Below, piece by piece: positions 40,268 through 48,227 of a stretch of 64,000 nucleotides of DNA (the stretch's first letter is position 1; each line of letters opens with the position of its first letter). The notes under the pieces were generated by a model that saw only the letters and a program-made list of their open reading frames with translations, had not been told where the DNA came from and did not search any database. Origin of the DNA: Cellulomonas telluris. Its GTDB lineage: Bacteria; Actinomycetota; Actinomycetes; Actinomycetales; Cellulomonadaceae. The DNA lies in assembly GCF_004886325.1 (NCBI RefSeq), contig NZ_QXFN01000001.1:682001-746000 (forward strand), given 5' to 3'. A program made the translations under genes and the position numbers.

Positions 40268-40717
40268 TCAGCCGGCCGCGCGGCGCAGGAGCTCGGCGAT
40301 GCGGGTGCGCTCGGCGTCGGTCATCGCGGTCACCGCGTACGAGACGGGCCACATGGTCCCGTCGTCCAGCGACGCGACGTCGTTGAAGCCGATGGTCGCG
40401 TAGCGGGTGCCGAACTTCTCCGCCGCCTGGAAGAACACGAGGACCTTGCCGTCCTTCGCGTACGCCGGCATGCCGTACCAGGTGCGCGGCGTCAGGTGCG
40501 GGGCGTGCTCCTTGACGAGCGCGTGGATGCCCTCGGCGATCACGCGGTCGGTCTCGGGCATCTCGGCGATCTTCGCGAGGACCTCGGGCTCCGGGTCCGC
40601 CTTGCTGCCGCGCCGGGCCTTCTTCACCTCGGCGGCGCGCTCCTTCATCGCGGCGCGCTCCTCGGCGGAGAAGGCACCCTTCTCGGTCTCGCTCGCGTCG
40701 GTGCGGGTGTCGGTCAT
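40268..40717 (-). CDS. DUF1801 (YdhG-like) domain protein
   Basis: The 149-residue protein has a charged N-terminal helix region (Glu/Lys/Ala-rich, residues 1-50) and a C-terminal DUF1801 fold with LTPRTWYGMPAYAKDGKVLV and FFQAAEKFGTRYATIGF. Relatives such as YdhG/frataxin-like proteins have been linked to intracellular iron handling, but the role here is unknown. ATG at 40717 has GGGAGGA seven bases upstream, which favours it over an ATG 36 bases earlier. A TAGCAT box lies about 40 bases upstream. Confidence 0.85.
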   Translation of the reverse strand: MTDTRTDASETEKGAFSAEERAAMKERAAEVKKARRGSKADPEPEVLAKIAEMPETDRVIAEGIHALVKEHAPHLTPRTWYGMPAYAKDGKVLVFFQAAEKFGTRYATIGFNDVASLDDGTMWPVSYAVTAMTDAERTRIAELLRRAAG

Positions 40718-40832
40718 GGGGTCCTCCCGGGCGGCTCGTCGTGACGTCCTCATGCTAGGGACGCGCGCTGACCTGGAACTTCTTCGTTCCTGACCACCTC
40801 GGACCCCGTGCCGGGAGGGTCGGCGACGGACG

Positions 40833-40877
40833 ACGACGGCCCCGCCCCCCGGTGCAGGCGGGGGACGGGGCCGTCGT
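40833..40877 (-). terminator. Terminator after the AztD-like gene
   Basis: ACGACGGCCCC (40833-40843) pairs with GGGGCCGTCGT (40867-40877), with a second GC-rich stem inside the loop. Confidence 0.8.
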
Positions 40878-40900
40878 GGTCGTGCGGGTGAGCGGGAGCG

Positions 40901-42298
40901 TCAGCCCTCGCTGCCGTGCTCGTGCTCGTGCTCGTGGTCGTGCTCGGCGTGCTCCTCGGCGGTCTCGCCCGCGTGCTCGGCGTGCTCCTCGGCCGTCTCG
41001 CCGGCGTGGTCGTCGTCGCCGTGCGCGTGCGGCGCGCGGCCGGGTGCCGACGTGATCTCGTTCGGCGTGACCTCGAGCGTCACCTCGTTCCAGACCTCGC
41101 CGGTCTCGACGTCCACCGCGAGGACGCGGTCCGTGGCGGGGTCGGTGACGTACGCGGTGCCGTCGAGGACGTGGATCGCCGGGCGCGGCTCCTGCCACTC
41201 CATCGGCTCCTCCCACGCGTCGATCACGGGGATGGAGCGGGTGAGCGTGGCCGTCGCCGGGTCGATCACGTGGATCTGCCCGTCGGTGCCGAGGACGAGC
41301 GCCTCGCCGGCGTCGCCGCGGGCGAGCGAGCGGAACGTGTAGGACGAGGGCAGGTCGACGACGCGCAGCGTGCCCGCGGCGGTGTCCGTGATGGTGACGC
41401 GCGTCGGGCGCTCGAGCTCGGCGTCCTTGTCGGTCTTGTAGTCGCCCAGCACGTAGGGGGAGTCCTCGTCGCCGGCCTGGTTGCCGATGCGGCCGTAGGC
41501 GTCGGGCGCCTGGACCTTGGTGACGGACTGGCCGGAGACGATGACGATGCCGTCCTGGCAGCCGACCGTGACGACGTCGTTCGCGGCGACGGCCTCGCCG
41601 TGCACGCCGGGGCACTGGTCGGTCGCGGCGATCTCGGTGTCGTCGGCGCCCAGCAGGCGCACACCCGTGCGCTCGTCCTCGGTGCCGTCGGAGACGACCA
41701 TCGTGTCGTCCGTGCGCACGACCGCGACGCCGTGGTGCGCCGACGGGGTCGTGTACTCGCGCACGACCGCGTCCTCGCCCTCGGCGACCGCGGCGGGGTC
41801 GACGACGGTGACCTCGCCCGTGCCGTCGGCGAACAGGGCGAGCGTGTCGCCGTGGACGACCGCGTGCCCGGGCTCGTCGGCCTCGAACACCGTGTCGGTG
41901 AGCACCGGGTCCGACGTCCAGTAGTGGTCGTGGTCGCCGTGCGGCTGGGCCCAGGTGCCGGCGTCGAGCACCTGGAAGCCGCCCTGCGTCGACACCATGA
42001 CGTGCCGGCCGTCGCCCGCGGGGTTCACGCGCAGGAAGCCGTCCGCCTCGATGGTGTCGACCGTCTCGAGCGTCGTGGCGTCGAGGACCACCAGGCCGCC
42101 GTCGTAGGTCAGGACGAGGCGCGGCGTGACGGCCGCCGCCTCGGTCTTGGTGGCCGTCGCCTCGGGGGAGGCGGACGGGGTGGACGAGGCGGCGGGCTCG
42201 GACGAGCCGCCGGCGCAGGCGCCGAGGAGCGCGAGCGGCAGGGCGAGGGCGGCGAGGCGCACGCCGGTACGGCGCGGTCGGGTGACGGGGTGGTTCAT
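40901..42298 (-). CDS. aztD: AztD-like zinc metallochaperone lipoprotein with a His-rich tail
   Basis: The 465-residue exported protein has a lipobox LLGAC (lipidated at C28), a Ser/Ala/Thr linker and a beta-propeller-like domain with recurring short strands such as LVVLDATTLETVDTI and IHVIDPATATL. HGDHDHYW near residue 125 and a C-terminal tail of Glu and His with an 11-residue repeat (HAGETAEEHAE) offer metal ligands. The pattern fits AztD, which passes zinc to the AztC binding protein of an AztABC importer. No aztABC genes are adjacent. The ATG follows TACGGT by six bases, so the gene is probably leaderless. Zinc-dependent control is likely but no Zur box is evident. Confidence 0.8.
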   Translation of the reverse strand: MNHPVTRPRRTGVRLAALALPLALLGACAGGSSEPAASSTPSASPEATATKTEAAAVTPRLVLTYDGGLVVLDATTLETVDTIEADGFLRVNPAGDGRHVMVSTQGGFQVLDAGTWAQPHGDHDHYWTSDPVLTDTVFEADEPGHAVVHGDTLALFADGTGEVTVVDPAAVAEGEDAVVREYTTPSAHHGVAVVRTDDTMVVSDGTEDERTGVRLLGADDTEIAATDQCPGVHGEAVAANDVVTVGCQDGIVIVSGQSVTKVQAPDAYGRIGNQAGDEDSPYVLGDYKTDKDAELERPTRVTITDTAAGTLRVVDLPSSYTFRSLARGDAGEALVLGTDGQIHVIDPATATLTRSIPVIDAWEEPMEWQEPRPAIHVLDGTAYVTDPATDRVLAVDVETGEVWNEVTLEVTPNEITSAPGRAPHAHGDDDHAGETAEEHAEHAGETAEEHAEHDHEHEHEHGSEG

Positions 42299-42304
42299 GC
42301 CACG

Positions 42305-42334
42305 ACCGTAACCGAGACTGCGACCCGTTTGCAA
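42305..42334 (-). promoter_or_regulatory. Promoter of the AztD-like gene
   Basis: On the minus strand TTGCAA (42329-42334) and TACGGT (42305-42310) are 18 bases apart, and the -10 ends six bases before the ATG. The A-run beside the -35 is unusual for this GC-rich DNA. Confidence 0.6.
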
Positions 42335-42363
42335 AAAGGCGGCGGGGTGCGTCCGACGACGAC

Positions 42364-42397
42364 GACGCCCGCCCCCGCGGGTGCGGGGACGGGCGTC
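42364..42397 (-). terminator. Terminator after metQ
   Basis: GACGCCCG (42364-42371) pairs with CGGGCGTC (42390-42397), and CCCCGC with GCGGGG inside, leaving a four-base loop. Confidence 0.8.
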
Positions 42398-42446
42398 AGG
42401 GGCGGACGTCGGTCACGCCGTGCGGGCGCGACGGCGACGTCCGGCG

Positions 42447-43292
42447 TCAGAAGGCCGGGAGCACCTCGCCCGTGGGCCACCGCTCCTCGATGAACGCCTT
42501 CACCTCGTCGGAGTGCAGGAGCTCGTCGAGCGTCACGATCGCCTCGTTCTCCTTGTCCTCCGAGCGCACGGCGAGGAAGTTCGCGTACGGGTTGTCCTCG
42601 CCCGACTCGAGCACCAGCGAGTCCTCGGCCGGGTTGAGCCCCGCCTCGAGCGCGAAGTTGCCGTTGATGATCGCGGCGTCGACGTCCTGCAGGGACACGA
42701 CGAGCTGCTCCGGTGCGGTCTCGACGAACTCGAGGTTCTTGCTGTTCTCCTCGATGTCGAGCAGCGTCGGGTCGCCCTCGGTCTCGGCCAGCGTGATCAG
42801 CCCGGCCTCGACCAGCAGGTCCAGCGCACGCGCCTGGTTGCCCGGGTCGTTCGTGATGCCGATCGTGCCGCCGTCGGGGATGTCCTCGACCGACTCGACC
42901 GTCTCCGAGTACAGCCCGTAGGGCTCGATGTGCACGCCCTCGAAGTGGTCGAAGTCGAAGCCCTGCTCCTCGACCTGCGCCTCGAAGTACGGCAGGTGCT
43001 GGAAGTAGTTCGCGTCGAGCTCGCCCTCGGCCAGCGCCGTGTTCGGCAGGACGTAGTCGGTGAACTCCTCGATCTGCAGGTCCAGGCCCGCGTCGGCGGC
43101 GAGCTCGTCCTTCACGAACTGCAGGATCTCGGCGTGCGGCACGGGGCTCGCGCCGACGACGAGGGTCGTCGTGCCGCCGTCCCCGGCGGTGGCGCCGCCG
43201 CCGGCCGGCTCGTCGTCCCCGCCGCCCGCGCAGCCGGCCATCACCAGGGCCGCTGCGGACAGGACGGCTGCGGTGCGGACGGTTCGCTTCAT
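42447..43292 (-). CDS. metQ: Methionine ABC transporter binding lipoprotein MetQ
   Basis: The 281-residue NlpA/MetQ lipoprotein has lipobox MAGC (C21) and a Gly-rich linker. It binds D- or L-methionine outside the membrane. Typical segments are FTDYVLPNTALAEGELDANY, IGITNDPGNQARAL, and NGNFALEAGLNPAEDSL, in which the Asn-Gly-Asn-Phe stretch lines the ligand pocket. It is the third gene of metNIQ; a hairpin in the 80-bp gap after metI may set relative expression. Length is normal. Confidence 0.95.
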   Translation of the reverse strand: MKRTVRTAAVLSAAALVMAGCAGGGDDEPAGGGATAGDGGTTTLVVGASPVPHAEILQFVKDELAADAGLDLQIEEFTDYVLPNTALAEGELDANYFQHLPYFEAQVEEQGFDFDHFEGVHIEPYGLYSETVESVEDIPDGGTIGITNDPGNQARALDLLVEAGLITLAETEGDPTLLDIEENSKNLEFVETAPEQLVVSLQDVDAAIINGNFALEAGLNPAEDSLVLESGEDNPYANFLAVRSEDKENEAIVTLDELLHSDEVKAFIEERWPTGEVLPAF

Positions 43293-43314
43293 GGGGGTGG
43301 TTCCTCTCGGTGCA

Positions 43315-43333
43315 CGCCCTCGGGTCGAGGGCG
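43315..43333 (-). terminator. Hairpin between metI and metQ
   Basis: CGCCCTCG (43315-43322) pairs perfectly with CGAGGGCG (43326-43333) over a 3-base loop. It may be an mRNA processing or partial-termination site within the operon. Confidence 0.5.
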
Positions 43334-43372
43334 GGGTCTGCGGGCCGGACCTCCCGGCCGTGGGCTGCGCGC

Positions 43373-44053
43373 TCACCGGTGGTCCAGGCGGCGCGCGACC
43401 GCGTCGCCGACGACCTGGACGAGCGTGACCAGGACGACGATGACGACGACGGACGTGTAGAGGACGGTGGCGTCGAAGCGCTGGTAGCCGTAGCTGATGG
43501 CGAGGAAGCCGAGGCCCCCGGCGCCGATCGCCCCGACCATCGCGGAGAAGCCGATCAGCGAGATCACGGTGACCGTGAACGCGGACACGATCGACGGCAG
43601 GGCCTCGCGGACGAGGACCTGGGACACCACCTTCGCGGTGCTCGAGCCCATCACCCGGGCGGCCTCGACCTTGCCGGGCGCGACGTCGCGCACGGCCGTC
43701 TCGACGAGGCGGGCGAAGAACGGGATCGTCCCGATGCTCAGCGGCACGACGGCCGCCTCCCACCCGAGGCTCGTGCCGACGAGCGCGCGGGTCAGGGGGA
43801 TCAGCGCGACCGCCAGGATGATGAACGGCAGCGCACGCAGCACGTTGACGACGACGCCGAGCACCGCGGACGTCGTGCGGTTCGGCGTGAGCCCGTCGGG
43901 TGCGACGGACCGCAGCAGCAGGCCGAGCGGCAGCCCGACGACCAGCGTCACGAGCGCGGACAGGCCGACCATCTGCAGCGTCTCGACGGTCGCCTCGGGG
44001 AGCATCTGGGTGATGACGCGGTTCGACGTCAGCTCCGACCAGAACCCGTCCAT
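43373..44053 (-). CDS. metI: Methionine ABC transporter permease MetI
   Basis: The 226-residue membrane protein has five helices and the EAA coupling loop GKVEAARVMGSSTAKVVSQV, typical of MetI. The GFSAMVGAIGAGGLGFLAI stretch near the C-terminus is highly conserved in the family. Its ATG overlaps the last base of the metN stop (TGATG), so translation is coupled. It forms the channel for methionine with MetN and MetQ. Confidence 0.95.
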   Translation of the reverse strand: MDGFWSELTSNRVITQMLPEATVETLQMVGLSALVTLVVGLPLGLLLRSVAPDGLTPNRTTSAVLGVVVNVLRALPFIILAVALIPLTRALVGTSLGWEAAVVPLSIGTIPFFARLVETAVRDVAPGKVEAARVMGSSTAKVVSQVLVREALPSIVSAFTVTVISLIGFSAMVGAIGAGGLGFLAISYGYQRFDATVLYTSVVVIVVLVTLVQVVGDAVARRLDHR

Positions 44054-45081
44054 CAGGCGACCCCCTCCGTGCCCGTGCCGACGACGTCGGCGCCCACGCC
44101 GTCCCGTCCCGTGACCACCGGGTCCATCCCGGCGGTGCGCAGCCGGGCGACCACGTCGTCCGTGCCGCCGCGGGGCGCGTCCAGCAGCAGCCGGCCGACC
44201 CGGCGCCCGGCGAGCGGCTCGACGGTCGCGGACACGACCTCGACGTCGTCGCCGAGCGACGCGACGGCGGCGAACGCGTCGCGCGTCGCGACGTCGTCCG
44301 TGGCGTACGTGACCTCGACGAGGTGCCGGCCCGCGTCGGGCGGCAGGTCCGGCACGGGGACCAGCGCACGGGACAGCGGCGACCCGGTGGCGGTGACCAC
44401 GTCGGTCAGCGGCCCCGACTGCACCACGCGGCCGTGCTCGAGCAGCGTCACCTCGTCGCAGACCTCCCGCACCACGGACGGCTCGTGCGTGATGACGACG
44501 ACGGTGATGCCGAGGCGGTCGCGCAGGTCGCGGACCAGGCCGAGGATCTGCCGGGTCGTCTCGCCGTCGAGGGCGGACGTCGGCTCGTCGCACAGCAGGA
44601 CCGCGGGCTCGGTGGCCAGCGCACGGGCGATGCCGATGCGCTGCTTCTGCCCGCCTGACAGCTGCGCCGGGTACGCCGAGCCGCGGTGCCCGAGCCCGAC
44701 CAGGTCGAGCAGCTCCGCGACGCGGGCGCGGCGCCGGTCCCGCGGCACGCCGGCGACCTCCAGCGGGTAGGCGACGTTCGCGGCGACGGTGCGCGAGTCG
44801 AGCAGGTTCACGTGCTGGAAGACCATGCCCATGTTGCGGCGGGCGGTCCGCAGCTGCTTCTCCGACAGCCCCGTCAGCGTGACGCCGTCGACGGTCACCG
44901 TGCCGGACGTCGGCTGCTCCAGGCCGGTCAGGCACCGGATGAGCGTCGACTTGCCGGCGCCGGAGCGCCCGACGATGCCGTGCACGACGCCGCGGCCGAC
45001 CGACAGGTCGATGCCGTCGAGCGCGACGACGGGCCCGTCCGCGGACGGGTACACCTTGCGCAGGGCGGACAGCTCGATCAC
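44053..45081 (-). CDS. metN: Methionine ABC transporter ATPase MetN
   Basis: The 342-residue ATPase has Walker A GRSGAGKSTLIR, signature LSGGQKQRIGIARAL and Walker B VLLCDEPTSALD. A C-terminal NIL domain (about 265-335) binds methionine and inhibits transport at high internal levels. GTG at 45081 follows an AAGGAA ribosome site. It is the first structural gene of metNIQ and lies 135 bp after a Cys/Met-rich leader peptide, within which gap several GC-rich hairpins can form. Confidence 0.95.
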   Translation of the reverse strand: MIELSALRKVYPSADGPVVALDGIDLSVGRGVVHGIVGRSGAGKSTLIRCLTGLEQPTSGTVTVDGVTLTGLSEKQLRTARRNMGMVFQHVNLLDSRTVAANVAYPLEVAGVPRDRRRARVAELLDLVGLGHRGSAYPAQLSGGQKQRIGIARALATEPAVLLCDEPTSALDGETTRQILGLVRDLRDRLGITVVVITHEPSVVREVCDEVTLLEHGRVVQSGPLTDVVTATGSPLSRALVPVPDLPPDAGRHLVEVTYATDDVATRDAFAAVASLGDDVEVVSATVEPLAGRRVGRLLLDAPRGGTDDVVARLRTAGMDPVVTGRDGVGADVVGTGTEGVA

Positions 45082-45216
45082 GGGGGACGTTCCTTCGTCG
45101 GGGCACGCGGGTCACGCGGCGGGGCGGCCGCGGGGCTGGCGGGCCGGTGGGGGTGGCGCCGGTGGGGCGCGGACTGCCGTGGGGGACGGCCGGGCGGGCG
45201 GGGCCCGCGGGTCAGC

Positions 45217-45297
45217 TCAGCGCCGACACATGACGCCGCGACACATGCACGCCGCGGCGGGAGCCGGGCGCGTGCAGGTCGGGTCAGGGCGTGCCAT
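45217..45297 (-). CDS. Putative Cys/Met-rich attenuator leader peptide upstream of metNIQ
   Basis: This 26-codon frame ends in CMCRGVMCRR, with four Cys and three Met residues, most near the stop. Two Cys codons are the rare TGT. It lies 135 bp upstream of metN on the same strand. An ATG at 45306 would add three residues. Cys-rich leader peptides control sulfur-amino-acid genes by ribosome-mediated attenuation in mycobacteria, so a ribosome stalling here under sulfur starvation could relieve termination. A TGCACGC/GCGTGCA stem (45246-45276) lies inside the frame, and GC-rich stems follow the stop. It is too short to prove by coding statistics. Confidence 0.55.
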   Translation of the reverse strand: MARPDPTCTRPAPAAACMCRGVMCRR

Positions 45298-45380
45298 GCC
45301 GGTCATGGAAGCACAGGGTCCGCAGGCCACCCCGGCAATGTCCCATGATCCGAGACGATGTGCTCGTCCAGCGGTCTCGC

Positions 45381-46055
45381 TCAGCGGACGCCGACGGTGC
45401 GCACCTGCTGCTCGCCCCGCCGGTCGCGCACGGCGACGCCGACGGCGGCGAGCGCCGCCGCGAGCTCCTGGGCCGCGGCGTGGTCCTTCGCGGCGACCGC
45501 CGCGCGCCGGCGCGCCAGCAGGTCGTCCGCCCCGGACGGCGTCCCGGGGCGCCCCGCGACCCAGGTCGTCCATGCGGCGGCGTACGGGTCGCCGTCGTCG
45601 GACCAGGGGTAGCCCGCGTCGCGCAGCGCGGCCGCGGCGCGCCGCAGCAGCACGTCGGCGTCGGCGCGCACCAGCTGGCCGCCCCGCTCGTCCAGGACGA
45701 CCAGGTCGTCGCCGTCGCGGTGCACCGTGCCGACCTGCGTGCGCGGCACGTAGCGGGCGTGTCCGGCGTGCCGGACGACGAGGCCGTCGGGCTCGACGGT
45801 CAGCGACAGCGTCTCCTTGCGCCACTCGTCCCAGACCCACAGGCCCAGGACGGCGGCCACGACCGCGGGTGCGGCGACCTCCACCCACCGCGGCGTGCGC
45901 ATCAGCAGGTCGAGGAACCAGGGGACGGGGACGCCGACCCGGTCGGCCCAGGTGGCCAGCGGCGTGAGGGCCAGGCCGAGGGCCGCGCCGAGCACGGCTC
46001 CGCACACGGCCAGCACGGCGGCCGACCGAGGGGTGAGGGTCACCGTCGTGGTCAT
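45381..46055 (-). CDS. YqeB-like PH-domain membrane protein
   Basis: The 224-residue protein has two transmembrane helices (about residues 12-32 and 58-75), followed by a cytoplasmic PH-like domain (WRKETLSLTVEPDGLVV, RYVPRTQVGTVHRDGDDLVVL) and an Ala-rich helical tail. This layout matches the YqeB PH domain proteins of actinobacteria, of unknown function. The ATG at 46055 has no clear ribosome site. It is followed 83 bp later by the leader peptide of the met operon. Confidence 0.75.
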   Translation of the reverse strand: MTTTVTLTPRSAAVLAVCGAVLGAALGLALTPLATWADRVGVPVPWFLDLLMRTPRWVEVAAPAVVAAVLGLWVWDEWRKETLSLTVEPDGLVVRHAGHARYVPRTQVGTVHRDGDDLVVLDERGGQLVRADADVLLRRAAAALRDAGYPWSDDGDPYAAAWTTWVAGRPGTPSGADDLLARRRAAVAAKDHAAAQELAAALAAVGVAVRDRRGEQQVRTVGVR

Positions 46056-46098
46056 CGCGCGCCAGCGTCCCGGCCGGCCACGCCCCGGTCAAGCGGCG

Positions 46099-47172
46099 TC
46101 AGGGAGCCGTGACGCGCTCGAGGAACGCGAGGATGCGGTCGAGGGCCTCGGGGCCGGGCTCCTCGTCGAGGTCGAACTGGTACTCGTGCGGCACCTCCGG
46201 ACGCCGGTCGGCGGGGAAGAACAGGGCGTCGACGTCGACCCCCTGCGTCTCCAGCGCGTCCGCGAGCGCGTGCGAGTGCGGCTCGAGCGGGTCGCCGTTG
46301 CCGGCCGTGACGAACGTCGGCGGGAACGTCGAGGACACGTGCTGCGGCAGCGAGGCGAACGACACCCGGTGGTCGCTCTCGAACCCCTTCTCACCCGTGT
46401 AGGCCCACAGGATGTCTCGCTGCAGCCGGCCGGCGAGGCCGTCGCCGTAGTCGGGCAGCGTCAGGTCGTACGCGCCGCAGGCGAGGACCACGCCGCGCAC
46501 CTGCCGCCGGTCGACCGCCTGCGGCAGCCCGGCCGCGCGCGCGTAGTCGTCGTCCGAGACCGCGAGCGCCGTCTGCGCGGCCAGGTGCGCGCCCGCGGAG
46601 TCGCCGGCCAGCACGATCCGCTCGGGGTCCACGTGCAGGCGGTCGGCGTGGCGGACCACGTGACGGATGGCGTCGGCGACCTGCTCGACCTGGTACGGGT
46701 AGTGCCGCTCGGGCGCCTTGGTGTACTCGACCGACACCGTCGTGTAGCCGTGCGAGGCGAGGATCTTCAGGTACGACGCGGTCCCGTCCTTGGTGCCGGC
46801 GACGAACGCGCCGCCGTGCACCCACACGACGACGGGCAGGGGTCCCGTCGCGTCCGCCGGCCGGAAGACGTCGAGGCGTCCGTCGGGGTCGTCGGGCCGG
46901 TACCGCTCGTCGAGGATCTCCTCGACGCCGTCGGGCACGTGCCGCGCGAGCGACTCCTGCGCGGCCGTGCCGTTGAGGTCGGGCTGGTACCGCAGCAGCA
47001 GCGTCGTCGGCCAGTAGCTGACCTGGAACGCGACGACGACGGCGAGCACGAGCACCAGCACCGTGACGGCCAGCCCGGTGAGCACGCGGAGCAGACGCCG
47101 GCGCCGCGGCCGCCCGCCGTGCGGGGGCGTGGCCGCGGTCGCCCCGCTGTCCTGCACCGTGCTCGGCTCCAC
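46099..47172 (-). CDS. Membrane-anchored alpha/beta hydrolase esterase
   Basis: The 357-residue protein has an Arg-rich N-terminus, one transmembrane helix (about residues 30-52) and an extracytoplasmic alpha/beta hydrolase domain. VVVWVHGGAFVAG is the oxyanion hole, VLAGDSAGAHLAAQ holds the nucleophile Ser, and VPHEYQFDL supplies the His. It is of the HSL-like esterase group, and lipid or cell-wall esters are possible targets. GTG at 47172 is the likely start, with a purine-rich stretch upstream. It is divergent from the DNA glycosylase gene. Confidence 0.83.
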   Translation of the reverse strand: MEPSTVQDSGATAATPPHGGRPRRRRLLRVLTGLAVTVLVLVLAVVVAFQVSYWPTTLLLRYQPDLNGTAAQESLARHVPDGVEEILDERYRPDDPDGRLDVFRPADATGPLPVVVWVHGGAFVAGTKDGTASYLKILASHGYTTVSVEYTKAPERHYPYQVEQVADAIRHVVRHADRLHVDPERIVLAGDSAGAHLAAQTALAVSDDDYARAAGLPQAVDRRQVRGVVLACGAYDLTLPDYGDGLAGRLQRDILWAYTGEKGFESDHRVSFASLPQHVSSTFPPTFVTAGNGDPLEPHSHALADALETQGVDVDALFFPADRRPEVPHEYQFDLDEEPGPEALDRILAFLERVTAP

Positions 47173-47266
47173 CCCTGCCCCCCGTCTCCCGGACGCGGCC
47201 GTCCGCCGCGATCCTGCCCGCTCGGCGGCTCCTCGGCATCCGCGCGCCGGCGGCGACGCCCGCCCG

Positions 47267-47272
47267 TAGGGT
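47267..47272 (+). promoter_or_regulatory. Leaderless -10 box (TAGGGT)
   Basis: TAGGGT ends seven bases before the GTG at 47280, whose second codon is the catalytic Pro of the Fpg/Nei family, so the start is fixed independently. Confidence 0.75.
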
Positions 47273-47279
47273 GGCGGCC

Positions 47280-48209
47280 GTGCCCGAGGGTCATACCGTC
47301 CACCGCATCGCCCGGCAGCTGACGCTCGACCTCGTGGGCCGCCCGGTCGCCGTCTCCTCCCCGCAGGGACGGTTCGCGGACGGTGCCGCACGGCTCGACG
47401 GCCGGACGATGGTCGGCGCCACCGCGGTCGGCAAGCAGCTGTTCTGCCCGTTCGACTCCGGCGACGTGCTGCGCGTCCACCTGGGCCTGTACGGCGCGTG
47501 GGACCTGTACGGGCAGGTCAGCCCGCTCACCGACGGCGACGCCGCCCCCGGCAGCCTCGGGGCGCCCCGCGTGCGTCCCGCCACCCGGCTGCGGGTGAGC
47601 GAGGAGGAGTCCGAGCACCCCGCCCCCGAGGGCCTCGCGTGGCCGCCGCCGCCGGTCGGGCAGGTGCGGGTGCGGCTCGCGACGGACACGTTCGTCGCCG
47701 ACCTGCGGGGACCGTCGGCGTGCGAGGTGCTGACGCCCGACGAGGCGGACGCGGTACGGGCGCGCCTCGGGCCGGACCCGGTGACGGCGGAGGACGTGGA
47801 CGCCGCCGGCGAGGAGGTCGTGCGGCGCGTCACGCGGCGGGCCGTGCCGGTCGGGCAGCTGCTCATGGACCAGTCCGTCGTCGCCGGGATCGGCAACGTC
47901 TACCGGGCGGAGCTGCTGTTCCGCGCCCGGCTCGACCCGTGGACGCCCGGCCGGCGCGTGCCCGCCGGGACGGTCCGCGCGCTGTGGCACGACTGGGCCG
48001 ACCTGCTCGCCGACGGCATCCGCGAGGGCGTCATGCTCACGCGTGAGGACCTCGACGCCGACGGCCGGGAGCTCGCGCGCCACGACCCCACGGTGCGGCA
48101 CTGGGTGTACCGGCGCACGGGCCTGCCGTGCCGGGTGTGCGGCACGCCCGTGCTCATGGAGGAGATGGCGACCCGCAACCTGTACCGCTGCCCGGTCTGC
48201 CAGGTCTGA
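47280..48209 (+). CDS. nei: Fpg/Nei family DNA glycosylase
   Basis: The 309-residue bifunctional glycosylase/AP lyase removes oxidised bases. The mature N-terminus PEGHTVHRIARQL carries the catalytic Pro2 and Glu3, so GTG at 47280 and not 47271 is the true start. The helix-two-turn-helix region contains LMDQSVVAGIGNVYRAELL. The C-terminal zinc finger is CRVCGTPV...CPVC. PEGH rather than PELPE places it nearer Nei than MutM. Convergent to the DUF1684 gene. Confidence 0.93.
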   Translation: MPEGHTVHRIARQLTLDLVGRPVAVSSPQGRFADGAARLDGRTMVGATAVGKQLFCPFDSGDVLRVHLGLYGAWDLYGQVSPLTDGDAAPGSLGAPRVRPATRLRVSEEESEHPAPEGLAWPPPPVGQVRVRLATDTFVADLRGPSACEVLTPDEADAVRARLGPDPVTAEDVDAAGEEVVRRVTRRAVPVGQLLMDQSVVAGIGNVYRAELLFRARLDPWTPGRRVPAGTVRALWHDWADLLADGIREGVMLTREDLDADGRELARHDPTVRHWVYRRTGLPCRVCGTPVLMEEMATRNLYRCPVCQV

Positions 48210-48227
48210 CCCGGGCCGGGTCCCGCG

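Noticed and set aside
42299-42350. Zur box upstream of the AztD-like gene
   Set aside because: The A-run near 42331-42337 has no palindromic partner and does not match the Zur consensus.
45082-45380. SAM riboswitch upstream of metNIQ
   Set aside because: None of the SAM-I, SAM-II or SAM-IV core motifs could be found on the minus strand; the leader peptide is a better explanation.
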